The notes beneath the pieces are model-generated. The model was given only the letters and a program-made list of their open reading frames with translations. It was not told the origin of the DNA and did not search any database. Position numbers and translations under genes: made by a program. DNA of 64,000 bases from contig NZ_CP078145.1 of NCBI RefSeq assembly GCF_019222765.1, positions 3,534,001-3,598,000 on the forward strand. Direction: 5' to 3'. This stretch comes from Nocardia iowensis (GTDB lineage: Bacteria > Actinomycetota > Actinomycetes > Mycobacteriales > Mycobacteriaceae). The stretch's first letter is position 1. Every line of letters begins with the position of its first letter. This document shows, piece after piece, positions 29,088-37,740 of this stretch.

Positions 29088-30317
29088 ATGGCAACCAGCG
29101 TGCGCATCCCCGGCCTGGTACTCACCGAGCACGAGTTCTCCGTCCCCCTCGACCATTCCCGCCCTGACGGCCCGAAGATCACCGTCTTCGCTCGGGAGAT
29201 CGCCGATCCGGACGGGCTCGACCGGCCGTTTCTCCTCTACCTCCAAGGCGGGCCCGGGCACGAGGCGCCGCGGCCGTCGCGTGGGGCGCCGAGCTGGCTG
29301 CCGCGGGCGTTGCAGGAGTACCGAGTGCTGATGCTCGACCAGCGCGGCACCGGACGGTCCACGCCGGTCGGCACGTTGTCCGGCACTCCGGCCGAGCAGG
29401 CCGAATACCTCACCCACTTCCGCGCCGACGCGATAGTCCGCGACGCGGAGTTCGTGCGGCGGCAGCTGAGCGTCGAGAAGTGGAGCGTGCTCGGGCAGTC
29501 GTTCGGCGGGTTTTGCACGCTCGCCTACCTTTCCCACGCTCCCGAAGCCCTGGCCGAGGCCTTCTTCACCGGCGGGCTGCCGCCGATCGCGCGGCATCCC
29601 GACGAGGTCTACACCGCGACGTTCGCCAACCTGATCGAGCGCAACCGCCAGTACTACCTCCGCTATCCGGGCGATCGCGGCCGGGTCGAGGCGCTGCTGC
29701 CGATGCTCGACGACGGGGCCGTCGTCCTGCCCGACGGCAGTCCGCTCACCGCGCGGTTGTTCCAGCAGCTCGGGTACGTCCTCGGTGCCAGCGGCGGCGA
29801 GGAGGCGCTGCATTATCTGCTCGAACGCGACCCGAAGTCCTCCGCCTTCGCGCACGACGTCGCCAACTCGCTGCCGTTCACCACGCGCAATCCGCTGTAC
29901 TCGGTGATCCACGAGTCGTCCTACTCCGACGGATTCCCCACCCGCTGGTCCGCCGAGCGCGTGCTGCCGGACATGTTCCGCACCGACCGGACACTGTTCA
30001 CCGGAGAGCACGTGTTCCCCTGGCTCTTCGACGACTTCCACGGTCTCCGGCCGATGAAGGAGACCGCCGAGCTGCTCGCCGCACACGAGTGGCCGCGCCT
30101 GTATGACGCCGACGTGCTGCGCGAGTGCACGGTCCCGGCGGCGGCCGCGATCTACGCCAACGACATGTACGTCGAGCGGAAGTTCTCCGAGGAGACCGCG
30201 CGGTTGATCCCGACACTGCGGCCGTGGATCACCAACGAGTACGAGCACAACGGGCTGCGCGCGTCGGGCGATCACGTGCTCGGGCGGTTGATCGACCTCG
30301 TCCGCGGCCGGGTCTGA
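29088..30317 (+). CDS. Alpha/beta hydrolase, proline iminopeptidase-like
   Basis: 409 residues of the S33 peptidase type. The oxyanion strand is LLYLQGGPGHEAP (about 45-57, HGGPG with Gln for His). The GXSXG nucleophile is GQSFGG (about 141-146, Ser143). LDQRGTGRS lies in between. The acid and His lie in the C-terminal cap region near YEHNGLRASGDHV. Cytoplasmic, no signal peptide. The family releases N-terminal proline or hydrolyses amide prodrugs. No clear ribosome site before ATG 29088, so a leaderless transcript is possible. Confidence 0.88.
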   Translation: MATSVRIPGLVLTEHEFSVPLDHSRPDGPKITVFAREIADPDGLDRPFLLYLQGGPGHEAPRPSRGAPSWLPRALQEYRVLMLDQRGTGRSTPVGTLSGTPAEQAEYLTHFRADAIVRDAEFVRRQLSVEKWSVLGQSFGGFCTLAYLSHAPEALAEAFFTGGLPPIARHPDEVYTATFANLIERNRQYYLRYPGDRGRVEALLPMLDDGAVVLPDGSPLTARLFQQLGYVLGASGGEEALHYLLERDPKSSAFAHDVANSLPFTTRNPLYSVIHESSYSDGFPTRWSAERVLPDMFRTDRTLFTGEHVFPWLFDDFHGLRPMKETAELLAAHEWPRLYDADVLRECTVPAAAAIYANDMYVERKFSEETARLIPTLRPWITNEYEHNGLRASGDHVLGRLIDLVRGRV

Positions 30318-30702
30318 CGAGTTGTGAGGGAACCTGAGGGACTCTGATTCACCTGGAAGCTGGTGCGCAGTTGCGAAAGTCGTGGCGGCCATCCATCGAT
30401 TCGTTCTGCCCGACGACGCCGAACACCGGCCGTAGGCGCATTCCGCTATCGCCGCCGACCGCGCTGACCGAGCCAGCCAGCGGGCCGATGAGCGAGAGCT
30501 ATTATTCGCTCGCAACGCTTTTCGCCTTGCCAGTTGCGATACCCGACGTCGCAAGTCGTTCTACATCAAACGGTTCTGGAATCCGTCCCGCTGACTTCAG
30601 TTGACGCAAGTACACTCTCATGCCGCCGGGCGCGCGTTGGACGGCCGTCCAAACCGGTTGGCTGACAGCACATCCAAACGCGCGCACATGCCGATGCGCG
30701 CG
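30318..30702. other. Stretch without a recognisable gene
   Basis: Between the hydrolase and a convergent small gene. No coding motif or clear terminator was seen. A weak GAGCGA/TCGCTC inverted repeat lies near 30489. Confidence 0.5.
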
Positions 30703-31167
30703 CTACGGATCCTGCGGGAGTCGTCCCAATTCCTGACGGGCGAGATCTACAAAAGCCAGATAAGCGGTGCGCATCTGCTGCTCGTCCTCATCGTTCGAAG
30801 CTCGGTTCCAGGCCGCCATGAGCTCGCGAGCGCGGGGGCTGCCGAATGTCGCTACGGCTATGCCCGCGTCCATCTCGAGTCGTACGCGTTCGGATTTTGT
30901 CCAGGTCTGTTCGATCTCGGCCAGCTTGGCCGCCTTGCCCTGGCGGGCATAGCGTTTGCGGCGCAAGTTCAGATCAGCTGCTCGGAGCGCGGTGAAATAC
31001 GCCTCACGTCGTTCCGCTACCGATCGGCTGAGTGCGGCCGATTCCTCACCGCGCCGAGCCATCCATTCCACCTGCCTGCGTCCCTGATGGCCGCTGAGCC
31101 ACGTGAAGAAGACACCGGTCACCGCTGCCACACCGGTCGCCGTCGGACCCACCCATTCCCATGCCAT
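30703..31167 (-). CDS. Small membrane-anchored protein of unknown function
   Basis: 154 residues. One hydrophobic segment near the N-terminus (VGPTATGVAAVTGVFFTWLS, about 6-25). A strongly charged helical region follows, rich in Arg and Glu (RRQVEWMARRGEESAALSRS), probably a coiled coil. The start at ATG 31167 gives a clean N-terminal anchor. Its ribosome site is weak. I do not recognise the family; similar single-pass proteins are common on actinobacterial mobile DNA. It directly follows a truncated IS21 gene. Confidence 0.55.
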   Translation of the reverse strand: MAWEWVGPTATGVAAVTGVFFTWLSGHQGRRQVEWMARRGEESAALSRSVAERREAYFTALRAADLNLRRKRYARQGKAAKLAEIEQTWTKSERVRLEMDAGIAVATFGSPRARELMAAWNRASNDEDEQQMRTAYLAFVDLARQELGRLPQDP

Positions 31168-31194
31168 CGTATGATTTTGCCTGCGGCAACGGCC

Positions 31195-31636
31195 AAGCGC
31201 GAGAACGGTTTCGAGTGCCGAATCCCGACGGGACATCTGCTGGCGGGAACCATAGGTCGCGCTGGGCGAGCTCGCCGGCCTGATACTCAGTGCGCGAGGC
31301 CGGGTCTGGCGGCGTGAACAACGGCCGCAGCTGCTGCACCCGTTCGAAGAACACCGTCTTGCCGCGCTGCCAGCCAATCCGTTCCATGATCACCGTGGTC
31401 GGCATGTCCGGGAACTCCGATAGCAGCGCCCGAATTTGCGGTTCGAACGCATCGACCGCCGAGCCCTTCGCCGCCCGTTGATATCTCGGGGGTTCGTGCG
31501 CAGCTAGGGCTTTCTTCACGGTGTTCTTCGAGACGTGCATACGCCGGGCGATGGCCCGGATCGGCATGCCTTCGGCCCGATGCAATCGGCGGATTCCCGC
31601 CCAGTCCTCCATGTTGAGCACCTCATGATTCGGCAC
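31195..31636 (-). pseudogene. IS21-family IstA transposase, N-terminal part
   Basis: The protein opens MEDWAGIRRLHRAEGMPIRA, then a helix-turn-helix (IARRMHVSKNTVKKALAAHE) and PDMPTTVIMERIGWQRGKTV. This is the N-terminal DNA-binding half of IS21 IstA. Homology ends abruptly after LWFPPADVPSGFG, before the DDE core, and no IstB follows. It is a truncated element. Confidence 0.8.
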
Positions 31637-31916
31637 AGGGTGGGTCAGCGTTCGCCCGGAACTACGGGGTCAGGATCGCACCGGAATCGACACGCAGTCT
31701 CCCCAAAGGCCGTGCAGGTGGGTGGACTGCTGGCCGAAGGTTTCGGGCGGAGCGGTTGTCTGGCGCGACGGCCTGGAACAGCCAGCGGGAGTTGCGGTTC
31801 GCATGTTCGTGCGTTGGTCGGTCGGGTCGAGGACCAGTGCGGCGCGGCTCTACTCATCGAGGTGAATAGCGCATGTCTCGAGTCTCGACATTTCACTATT
31901 TGAACTCTCGCAGTCG
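31637..31916. other. Spacer without a recognisable gene
   Basis: Lies between the IS21 remnant and the radical SAM gene. No coding motif or repeat was recognised. Confidence 0.45.
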
Positions 31917-32879
31917 TCAAAGTAGCGGCAGCTGTTCGCCCGCGTGGGTGGGCGGTTTCAGGTTGTGGACGTACTGTTTCCAGGTGGGGAGTCCGTGTCC
32001 GGCGGCGCGGGCATGCACATGGCGGGCCAGCTCGGTGGTGTAGTCGGTGGGCATGGCCCGGTGGTGGCGGTAGCGGGCGGCGAGGCGGTGGTACAGCCGT
32101 GGGGGCAGGGTGTCGGCGGCGCGCTGCAGGAACCAGGGACGCAGGGCCGGGTCGATGCGCATGACATCGGGGAAGACGGTGACCGCGCCAGCCTCGGTGC
32201 AGGCGTCGACGAGTGCGTTCAGGGCGGCGGGGTGATCGCCGACGTGGGGGATGATTGGGGCGAGCAGTGCGCCGGTGGGCACCCCGGCGCGGTTAAGGGT
32301 CCGGATGAGGTCGAGCCGCAGCTTTGGGGGCGCGGCGGCGGGTTCGAAGGCGCGGCGGACGCGGTCGTCGAGGCTGCCGAGCGACACCATGACCAGGACG
32401 TCGGCGTGGCGGGCGGCGCGGGCGAACAAGTCGGTGTCACGGGCGAGCAGGGCGCTTTTGGTGGCGATGGTGAAGTCGATGCGATAGTCGCCTAACGCTG
32501 CGAGGATCTCGGGCATGAGCCGGTAGCGGGCTTCGGCGCGCTGGTAGCAGTCGGTGGCGGTGCCGACCATGACCCAGCCGCCGGTGCCGCGGCCGCGCCG
32601 CAACTCGCTGCGCAAAACGGCGGCGGCGTTGGTTTTCACCACGATCTGGGTGCTGAAGTCCTCGCCGATGTCCCAGCCCAGGTGACGGTGACCGCGGCGA
32701 GCGAAGCAGTAGGTGCAGGCGTGCGCGCAGCCCCGGTATGGGTTGAGCGTCCAGGCGATCTCGCCCCCGCCGGACATCGGGTTGAGCAGCGACTTGGCGC
32801 GTTGTTCGTGGAAGGTCATGGCGCCGAACGCATCGACACCACTGGCGTCGGGATCAGGGACAGCGAACAGTCCGTCCAT
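31917..32879 (-). CDS. Radical SAM protein, Rv2578c/SPL-like family
   Basis: 320 residues. The cluster-binding motif is CAHACTYCFARRGHR (about 51-65; Cys x3 Cys x2 Cys) after LNPYRGC. IATKSALLARDTDLF and SLGSLDD are typical of the spore-photoproduct-lyase-related group that includes mycobacterial Rv2578c. Those proteins are thought to act on nucleic acid, but the reaction is unproven. The ATG is one base from the stop of the UvrB-like gene, so the pair is translationally coupled, which supports a nucleic-acid role. Confidence 0.85.
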   Translation of the reverse strand: MDGLFAVPDPDASGVDAFGAMTFHEQRAKSLLNPMSGGGEIAWTLNPYRGCAHACTYCFARRGHRHLGWDIGEDFSTQIVVKTNAAAVLRSELRRGRGTGGWVMVGTATDCYQRAEARYRLMPEILAALGDYRIDFTIATKSALLARDTDLFARAARHADVLVMVSLGSLDDRVRRAFEPAAAPPKLRLDLIRTLNRAGVPTGALLAPIIPHVGDHPAALNALVDACTEAGAVTVFPDVMRIDPALRPWFLQRAADTLPPRLYHRLAARYRHHRAMPTDYTTELARHVHARAAGHGLPTWKQYVHNLKPPTHAGEQLPLL

Positions 32880-32880
32880 G

Positions 32881-33768
32881 TCACCGCGTCCCGGCTGCGG
32901 GTGGGGTCGGCGATGCGCTCACGGTGTGTGCTGTGATGCCGTGTCGCTGATTGTGGGTGAGTTGACGTGCGCGGCGGCGGTCGGTCTCGGTGATGGCAGC
33001 GTGCATGGCCGGGGTGGTGGTGTCGGCGTAGAGGTGCATTTCCCCGGCGATATTGCGGGCGGCGCGGCCGATGGTCTGGATCAGCGCGGCGGGGATGCGC
33101 TGCGCCAGGGCGATGTGGCGCTTGGTGGGGAAGATCATGAGTTTGTCGGTCGGCTCGGCGAGGCGGCCGGTGTCTGGTTCGAGGTGGTGCATGGCCTCGA
33201 TCTCGTCGCCGAAGGATTCGATGCGACAACTCCCGCCACCCCAGGTGGGCATGACCTCGATGGTGTCTCCTCGCAGCCGGAAGCCGCTGCGCTGCAACCG
33301 AGTATCGTCGCGGCGGTAGACGATCGCGACCAGATCGTCGAGCAGTTGTTGATGCGAGTAGGTCGTGGTGCCGGTCCTCAGGGTGAGGGCGTGGTCGTAG
33401 TAGTCGGCCGGTGTGGCCATGCCGTAGATGGCGGAGACGGTGGCGACGACGATGACGTCGCGCCGAACCAGCAGCGATTCCAGCGCCTGGTAGCGGGCGG
33501 CGTCGACCGCGCCGTCGGTGATGGCGTCCTTGGGCAGGTAGCGGGCGAGCAGCTTGTTCGGGGCGATGATGAGCATAAGGAGTTGCACGCGTTCGGCCAG
33601 CCAGGCCAGGGTCGCGGTCTTGCCGATGCCGGTCGCGCCGTGCAGCAGCGAATGTCGTTCTCCCGCGGCGATCCGGGCGGCCAGGGTAGCGATAGCTGCT
33701 GGTTGATCCCCGGCGGGGCGCATGGACGTGACCACACGAAAGGCGGTGTCAGGGTGGACGGGTTGCAT
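32881..33768 (-). CDS. Shortened UvrB-like protein ('mini-UvrB')
   Basis: 295 residues against about 670 in UvrB, yet in one open frame. Present: Walker A GATGIGKTATLAWLAE, APNKLLARYLP (motif Ia), VRRDVIVVATVSAIYGM, the domain-2 block YRRDDTRLQRSGFRLRGDTI, and motif VI QTIGRAARNIAGEMHLYAD with ETDRRRARQLTHNQRHGIT. Missing: the YYDYYQPEAY beta-hairpin that locks DNA, the DExH box and motifs III to V, and the C-terminal UvrA/UvrC-binding domain. ATG 33768 has AAGGAG six bases upstream. It cannot be a normal helicase. It may be a regulatory or scaffold form or a recently collapsed gene; clean ends and coupling to the radical SAM gene favour a used protein. Confidence 0.75.
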   Translation of the reverse strand: MQPVHPDTAFRVVTSMRPAGDQPAAIATLAARIAAGERHSLLHGATGIGKTATLAWLAERVQLLMLIIAPNKLLARYLPKDAITDGAVDAARYQALESLLVRRDVIVVATVSAIYGMATPADYYDHALTLRTGTTTYSHQQLLDDLVAIVYRRDDTRLQRSGFRLRGDTIEVMPTWGGGSCRIESFGDEIEAMHHLEPDTGRLAEPTDKLMIFPTKRHIALAQRIPAALIQTIGRAARNIAGEMHLYADTTTPAMHAAITETDRRRARQLTHNQRHGITAHTVSASPTPPAAGTR

Positions 33769-33918
33769 GGATACTCCTTCGGCCGGGGTGAGCGTTCGAC
33801 GGTAGGAGTTCATTAGGACGACCAATGTCCGCCCAGTGCCGGATGTGACCAGGCTCGCCGCAGGGTCACAGGCTCGGTGGTCCCTGTTCGATACGGCGCA
33901 GCGTGGCGGTGGCGCCGA

Positions 33919-34155
33919 TCAGCTGTGCTGGTCGGTTGAGTGCAGCGGCGGAATGGCGGGGACCTCGGGTGCGGTGTTGATGTCGGTGTCGGTCATCCGG
34001 AACTGTTCGGGATACAGCTCGGGTTGAGTGCGGCGCGGGGGTTCGGTGGTGCGCCAGGTGTAGAGGCAGCGCGTGCACTGCAGTACCTGCCACGTGTCGG
34101 CTACCGGGGCGTGGGCAAGAACATGGGTTTCGGTGTTGTCACAGCGCGGGCACAT
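33919..34155 (-). CDS. Hydroxyarylic acid decarboxylase subunit D (VdcD/BsdD)
   Basis: 78 residues. CPRCDNTETHVLAHAPVADT and VLQCTRCLYTWRTTEPPRRT give two CxxC pairs, a small zinc ribbon, as in VdcD/BsdD of the non-oxidative vanillate/4-hydroxybenzoate decarboxylases. The subunit is needed for full activity of the UbiD-type partner. ATG 34155 has GAGGA five bases upstream; ATG 34167, which overlaps the stop of the UbiD gene, is an alternative. Confidence 0.85.
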   Translation of the reverse strand: MCPRCDNTETHVLAHAPVADTWQVLQCTRCLYTWRTTEPPRRTQPELYPEQFRMTDTDINTAPEVPAIPPLHSTDQHS

Positions 34156-34163
34156 AGGGGTCC

Positions 34164-35594
34164 TCATTTCCTGCGGTCGGCGATGAGAGCTGATAGTCGG
34201 GTGATCCACTCGCCGGTCTCGGGCAGGTCACGAACCGGTTGGTGGTAGTGCCCGCGGCTGTCGGGTGGGACCGGGGTGGTGGCGTCGATGATCAGTTTGT
34301 TGCTGATGCCGGGCGGTTGTGATCCTGGATCCAGTTCCAGGACAGAGAGATTCGGCAGATTGATCAGGTCACCTGCGGGGTTGACTTTGGTCGAGAGCGC
34401 CCACATGACCTGGGGCAGGTTGAACGGGTCGACGTCTTCGTCGACGACGACGACGATTTTCAGGTAGCCGAGCCCGTGGGGGGTGGTGATGGCGCGCAGA
34501 CCGACGTCCTTGGCGAAGCCGCCGTAGCGTTTGCCGGTGGCGATGATCGCGAGCAGCCCGTGGGTGTACATGGCGTTGACCGCGCGGATCTCGGGGAACT
34601 CGGCGCTGAGTTGTTTGTAGAGCGGCACGCAGGTGGCTGGGCCGATGAGGTAGTCCAGTTCGGTCCAGGGCATGCCGAGGTAGAGGGATTCGAAAATGGG
34701 GTCGGTGCGGTAGTGGACGCGGTCGATACGGATGACCGGCATGCGTCGTCCGCCGGAGTAGTGACCGGTGAATTCGCCGAACGGGCCTTCGATTTCGCGG
34801 GTCCGTGCTTCGATGACACCTTCGAGCACCACTTCGCTGCCCCACGGGACGTCGAAGCCGGTGAGTGGGGCGCGCGAGAGCACCGCGGGCGCGCCGCGCA
34901 GGGCGCCGGCGAGCTCGTATTCGCTCTGGTCGTAAGCCAGGGGGATGGCGGCGACAAAGGTGGTGACCGGGTCGTTGCCCAGACTGATCGCGACCGGTAG
35001 GTCGTGTCCTTGCTCTTCTGCCTTGGCCAGTTGCAGTGCGATGTCGTGCATCGGCACCGGCTGGATGCCGAGCCGGTTGCGGCCTTTGACCTGTAGCCGG
35101 TAGATCCCGACGTTCTGTTTGCCGAAGTTGTCGAGATCGTACGGGTCGCGGCTGACGATGGCCGCCTTGTCGATGTAGAAGCCACCGTCGCCATCATTGA
35201 GCCGGAACAGCGGCAGCACCCCGAACAGGTCGACGTCGTCGCCTTCGGCGGTGTTCTGTGCCCACGGTGGATCATCTCGCCAGCGCGGCGCGACCGGGAA
35301 TTGATCCCAGCGGCGGGCGAATTCGTCGATTTGGGCTCGTACCGGGGTGTCTTTGGGCAGCCCGAGAGCCAGGGCGTGGTTGGCCCAGGAACCGTGCACA
35401 CCCAGGGCCACCCGGGCGGCGTCGAATCCGTGGATCCGGTCGAAATACAGGGCGGGTGCGGTGTCGCCGAGGCGTGCTTGAGCGTTGGCGGCTGCGGCCA
35501 GGTCAGGTTCCGCGGCCACCTCGTCGGAGATGCGCAGCAACTGACCGTTGTCGTCGAGGGCGGTGAGAAACGCCCGTAGGTCGTCGTAGGGCAT
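34164..35594 (-). CDS. UbiD-family aromatic acid decarboxylase (VdcC/BsdC)
   Basis: 476 residues. The family motif EIEGPFGEFTGHYSGG (about 267-282) supplies the catalytic Glu, and KQNVGIYRLQVKGRNRLGI (about 159-177) the prenylated-FMN and metal site. It removes CO2 from a hydroxylated benzoate, for example vanillate to guaiacol or 4-hydroxybenzoate to phenol. With the UbiX-type and D genes in the same operon this is the full B-C-D set. A four-base gap separates it from the aldehyde dehydrogenase gene. Exact substrate is inferred from the aldehyde and alcohol dehydrogenases beside it. Confidence 0.9.
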   Translation of the reverse strand: MPYDDLRAFLTALDDNGQLLRISDEVAAEPDLAAAANAQARLGDTAPALYFDRIHGFDAARVALGVHGSWANHALALGLPKDTPVRAQIDEFARRWDQFPVAPRWRDDPPWAQNTAEGDDVDLFGVLPLFRLNDGDGGFYIDKAAIVSRDPYDLDNFGKQNVGIYRLQVKGRNRLGIQPVPMHDIALQLAKAEEQGHDLPVAISLGNDPVTTFVAAIPLAYDQSEYELAGALRGAPAVLSRAPLTGFDVPWGSEVVLEGVIEARTREIEGPFGEFTGHYSGGRRMPVIRIDRVHYRTDPIFESLYLGMPWTELDYLIGPATCVPLYKQLSAEFPEIRAVNAMYTHGLLAIIATGKRYGGFAKDVGLRAITTPHGLGYLKIVVVVDEDVDPFNLPQVMWALSTKVNPAGDLINLPNLSVLELDPGSQPPGISNKLIIDATTPVPPDSRGHYHQPVRDLPETGEWITRLSALIADRRK

Positions 35595-35597
35595 TGT

Positions 35598-37055
35598 TCA
35601 GCTCACCTTTGCCGATGTCGTTGCCGAGGCCAGGGTGATCCAGCGCAGTTCGGTGAACGCCTCGAGGTTGGCCGTCCCGCCGAAACGCGAGCCCGATCCC
35701 GACTGGCGCATGCCGCCCATGGGGGCGATGGCGTCGTCGGCGATGGTTTGGCCGTTGATGTGCACGATTCCGGTGGGGATCCGGGCCGCCAGATCCAGGC
35801 CGGCGACCGGGTCGGCGGTCAAGATGCCCAGTGAGAGACCGTATTGGGAGTCCGCGGCCATGGCGAGGCCCAGCTCGATATCGGTGAAGGTGCGCACCGG
35901 TGCGACCGGGCCGAAGATTTCCTGGGCGTAGGCGGGAGTCGAGTCGGAGACGCCGGTGAGCACGGTGGGCCGGTAGAACAGCCCGTCGTAGCAGCCGCCG
36001 GCGGCGAGTTGGGCGCCGGCGGCGACGCTGTCGGTGACCACGGCGTGGATGCGGTCGCGCTGGGTTTCGTCGATGATGGGGCCGAGGTCGACTGCTGGGT
36101 CGCGGGGATCGCCCACGCGCAGTGAGTCGGCGATCTGCACGAGCTGTTCGATGTAGTCTGCGGCGATATCGGCGTGTACCAGGTGCCGGCCGGTAGCCAT
36201 GCAGATTTGGCCTTGGTGGAAGAACGAGCCAGCCGCGCCGGTGCGTGCTGCCCATTCCACGTCGACATCGGGCAGCACCAGCACCGCGGAGTTACCGCCG
36301 AGTTCGAGGTGGGCTCGCTTGAACGTGTGCGCGGCGCGCACACCGATATGCTGGCCAACGGCGGTAGATCCGGTGAACGACACGACATCGACCGCGGGAT
36401 GCTCGCGCATGATCGTGCCGATCGAGGAGTCCCCGGTCAGGACCGACAGCACACCGGTGGGCACCCCTGCCTTTTCGAAGACCCGTGCGATGCTCACTCC
36501 GCCGCAGATCGCGGTGCGGCGATCGGGCTTGAGGACCACCGCGTTTCCCAGGGCGAGTGCCGGGGCGACCGAGCGCATCGCCAACTCCAGCGGAGCGTTG
36601 AACGGCGCGATCACCGCGACTACCCCGCATGGGACCCGCATGGTGAGGTTCAACGGGAATTCCGCGCTGGGCAGCACTTCGCCGAGGGCCCGTCCGGCCA
36701 GATCAGCGGCCGCGAAGCACTCCTGGATGACCAGGTCGATCTCGAAACTGGCCTTCGCGTGTGCACTGCCCGATTCGCGGATCAGCCAGGTCTGGATCTC
36801 GTCACGGTGCCGGTCGAACAGCTCACCCGCCCGACGCAATACTGCTGCGCGCTCCTGATAACTCGCTGCTGCCCATTGCCGCTGGGCGCGGGCCGCGAGG
36901 GCGCAGGCTCGGGCGGCGGCCTGCGGACTGGGAACCCCGACACTGGCGAGGTGCTCACCGGTCGCTGGCTCCACCGAGGGACGGCTCGACTCGGCCGACT
37001 CCCAGCCGTCGATGAAGACGCGATCGGTCCAGATCTTCGAATCCAACAGAGTCAC
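35598..37055 (-). CDS. Aryl-aldehyde dehydrogenase (vanillin/benzaldehyde type)
   Basis: 485 residues. General base Glu251 in LELGGN, nucleophile Cys285 in QGQICMATGR, NAD loop FTGSTAVG (about 227-234). IAPFNAPLELAMRSVAPALA is typical of the vanillin/salicylaldehyde group. GTG 37055 has AGGAGAA six bases upstream and overlaps the UbiX-like stop (GTGA). It would make the aromatic acid used by the decarboxylase downstream. Confidence 0.9.
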   Translation of the reverse strand: MTLLDSKIWTDRVFIDGWESAESSRPSVEPATGEHLASVGVPSPQAAARACALAARAQRQWAAASYQERAAVLRRAGELFDRHRDEIQTWLIRESGSAHAKASFEIDLVIQECFAAADLAGRALGEVLPSAEFPLNLTMRVPCGVVAVIAPFNAPLELAMRSVAPALALGNAVVLKPDRRTAICGGVSIARVFEKAGVPTGVLSVLTGDSSIGTIMREHPAVDVVSFTGSTAVGQHIGVRAAHTFKRAHLELGGNSAVLVLPDVDVEWAARTGAAGSFFHQGQICMATGRHLVHADIAADYIEQLVQIADSLRVGDPRDPAVDLGPIIDETQRDRIHAVVTDSVAAGAQLAAGGCYDGLFYRPTVLTGVSDSTPAYAQEIFGPVAPVRTFTDIELGLAMAADSQYGLSLGILTADPVAGLDLAARIPTGIVHINGQTIADDAIAPMGGMRQSGSGSRFGGTANLEAFTELRWITLASATTSAKVS

Positions 37056-37711
37056 AGCGCTTCTCCTGCCTGTGCGGCGTGCGTGTGTGGCGTCGGGACG
37101 TGCCCGATACCGTTGGCGGTGCGTGCTTGTGCGAAGCCCTGCCATTCGTAGTTGTCGGTCTCGCCCAACTCGACCTGGTCGAGTAGGCGTGAGACGGTGT
37201 GATCCACCAGTGCATCGAGGGTTTCTGGGCGGCGATAGAACGCGGGCATCGGCGGGGCGATCACCACGCCCATCCGGCTCAGTGCGAGCAGGTTGTCGAG
37301 GTGGATGTCGTTGAGCGGGGTCTCGCGGGGCACGAGGACCAGCTTGCGTCGCTCTTTCAACGTGACATCGGCCGCGCGGGCGAGTAGCCCGTCGGCGTAT
37401 CCGCTGCGGATGGCGGCTACCGTCTTCATGCTGCACGGGGCCACGATCATGCCGATGGTGCGGAACGAGCCCGAGGAGATGGCGGCGGCCTGGTCATCAG
37501 GGCTGTAACTGACATCTGCCAGTGCCGACACCTCCCGTACCGTCCTCGATGTCTCCCATTCGATGGTGCTACGCGCCCATCGGCTGATCACCAAATGGGT
37601 TTGCACCTCAGGGATCTCGCGTAATCGTTCGAGTAGCCGCACCCCGATGATCGCGCCGGTCGCACCGGACATGCCGACGACGAGCCGGGCCGGTGTGTGC
37701 CGAGCAGACAT
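37052..37711 (-). CDS. UbiX/Pad1-type flavin prenyltransferase (VdcB/BsdB)
   Basis: 219 residues. FMN-binding motif GMSGATGAIIGVRLLE (13-28), IGMIVAPCSMKTVAAIRSG in the centre, and RKLVLVPRETPLNDIHLDNL for the dimethylallyl-phosphate pocket. It makes the prenylated FMN cofactor required by UbiD enzymes. The C-terminal extension (about residues 190-219, His- and Pro-rich) is unusual. AAGGAG lies nine bases before ATG 37711. Confidence 0.92.
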   Translation of the reverse strand: MSARHTPARLVVGMSGATGAIIGVRLLERLREIPEVQTHLVISRWARSTIEWETSRTVREVSALADVSYSPDDQAAAISSGSFRTIGMIVAPCSMKTVAAIRSGYADGLLARAADVTLKERRKLVLVPRETPLNDIHLDNLLALSRMGVVIAPPMPAFYRRPETLDALVDHTVSRLLDQVELGETDNYEWQGFAQARTANGIGHVPTPHTHAAQAGEAL

Positions 37712-37740
37712 AGGCGTATCTCCTTTCCTGAGCGCGAGCC

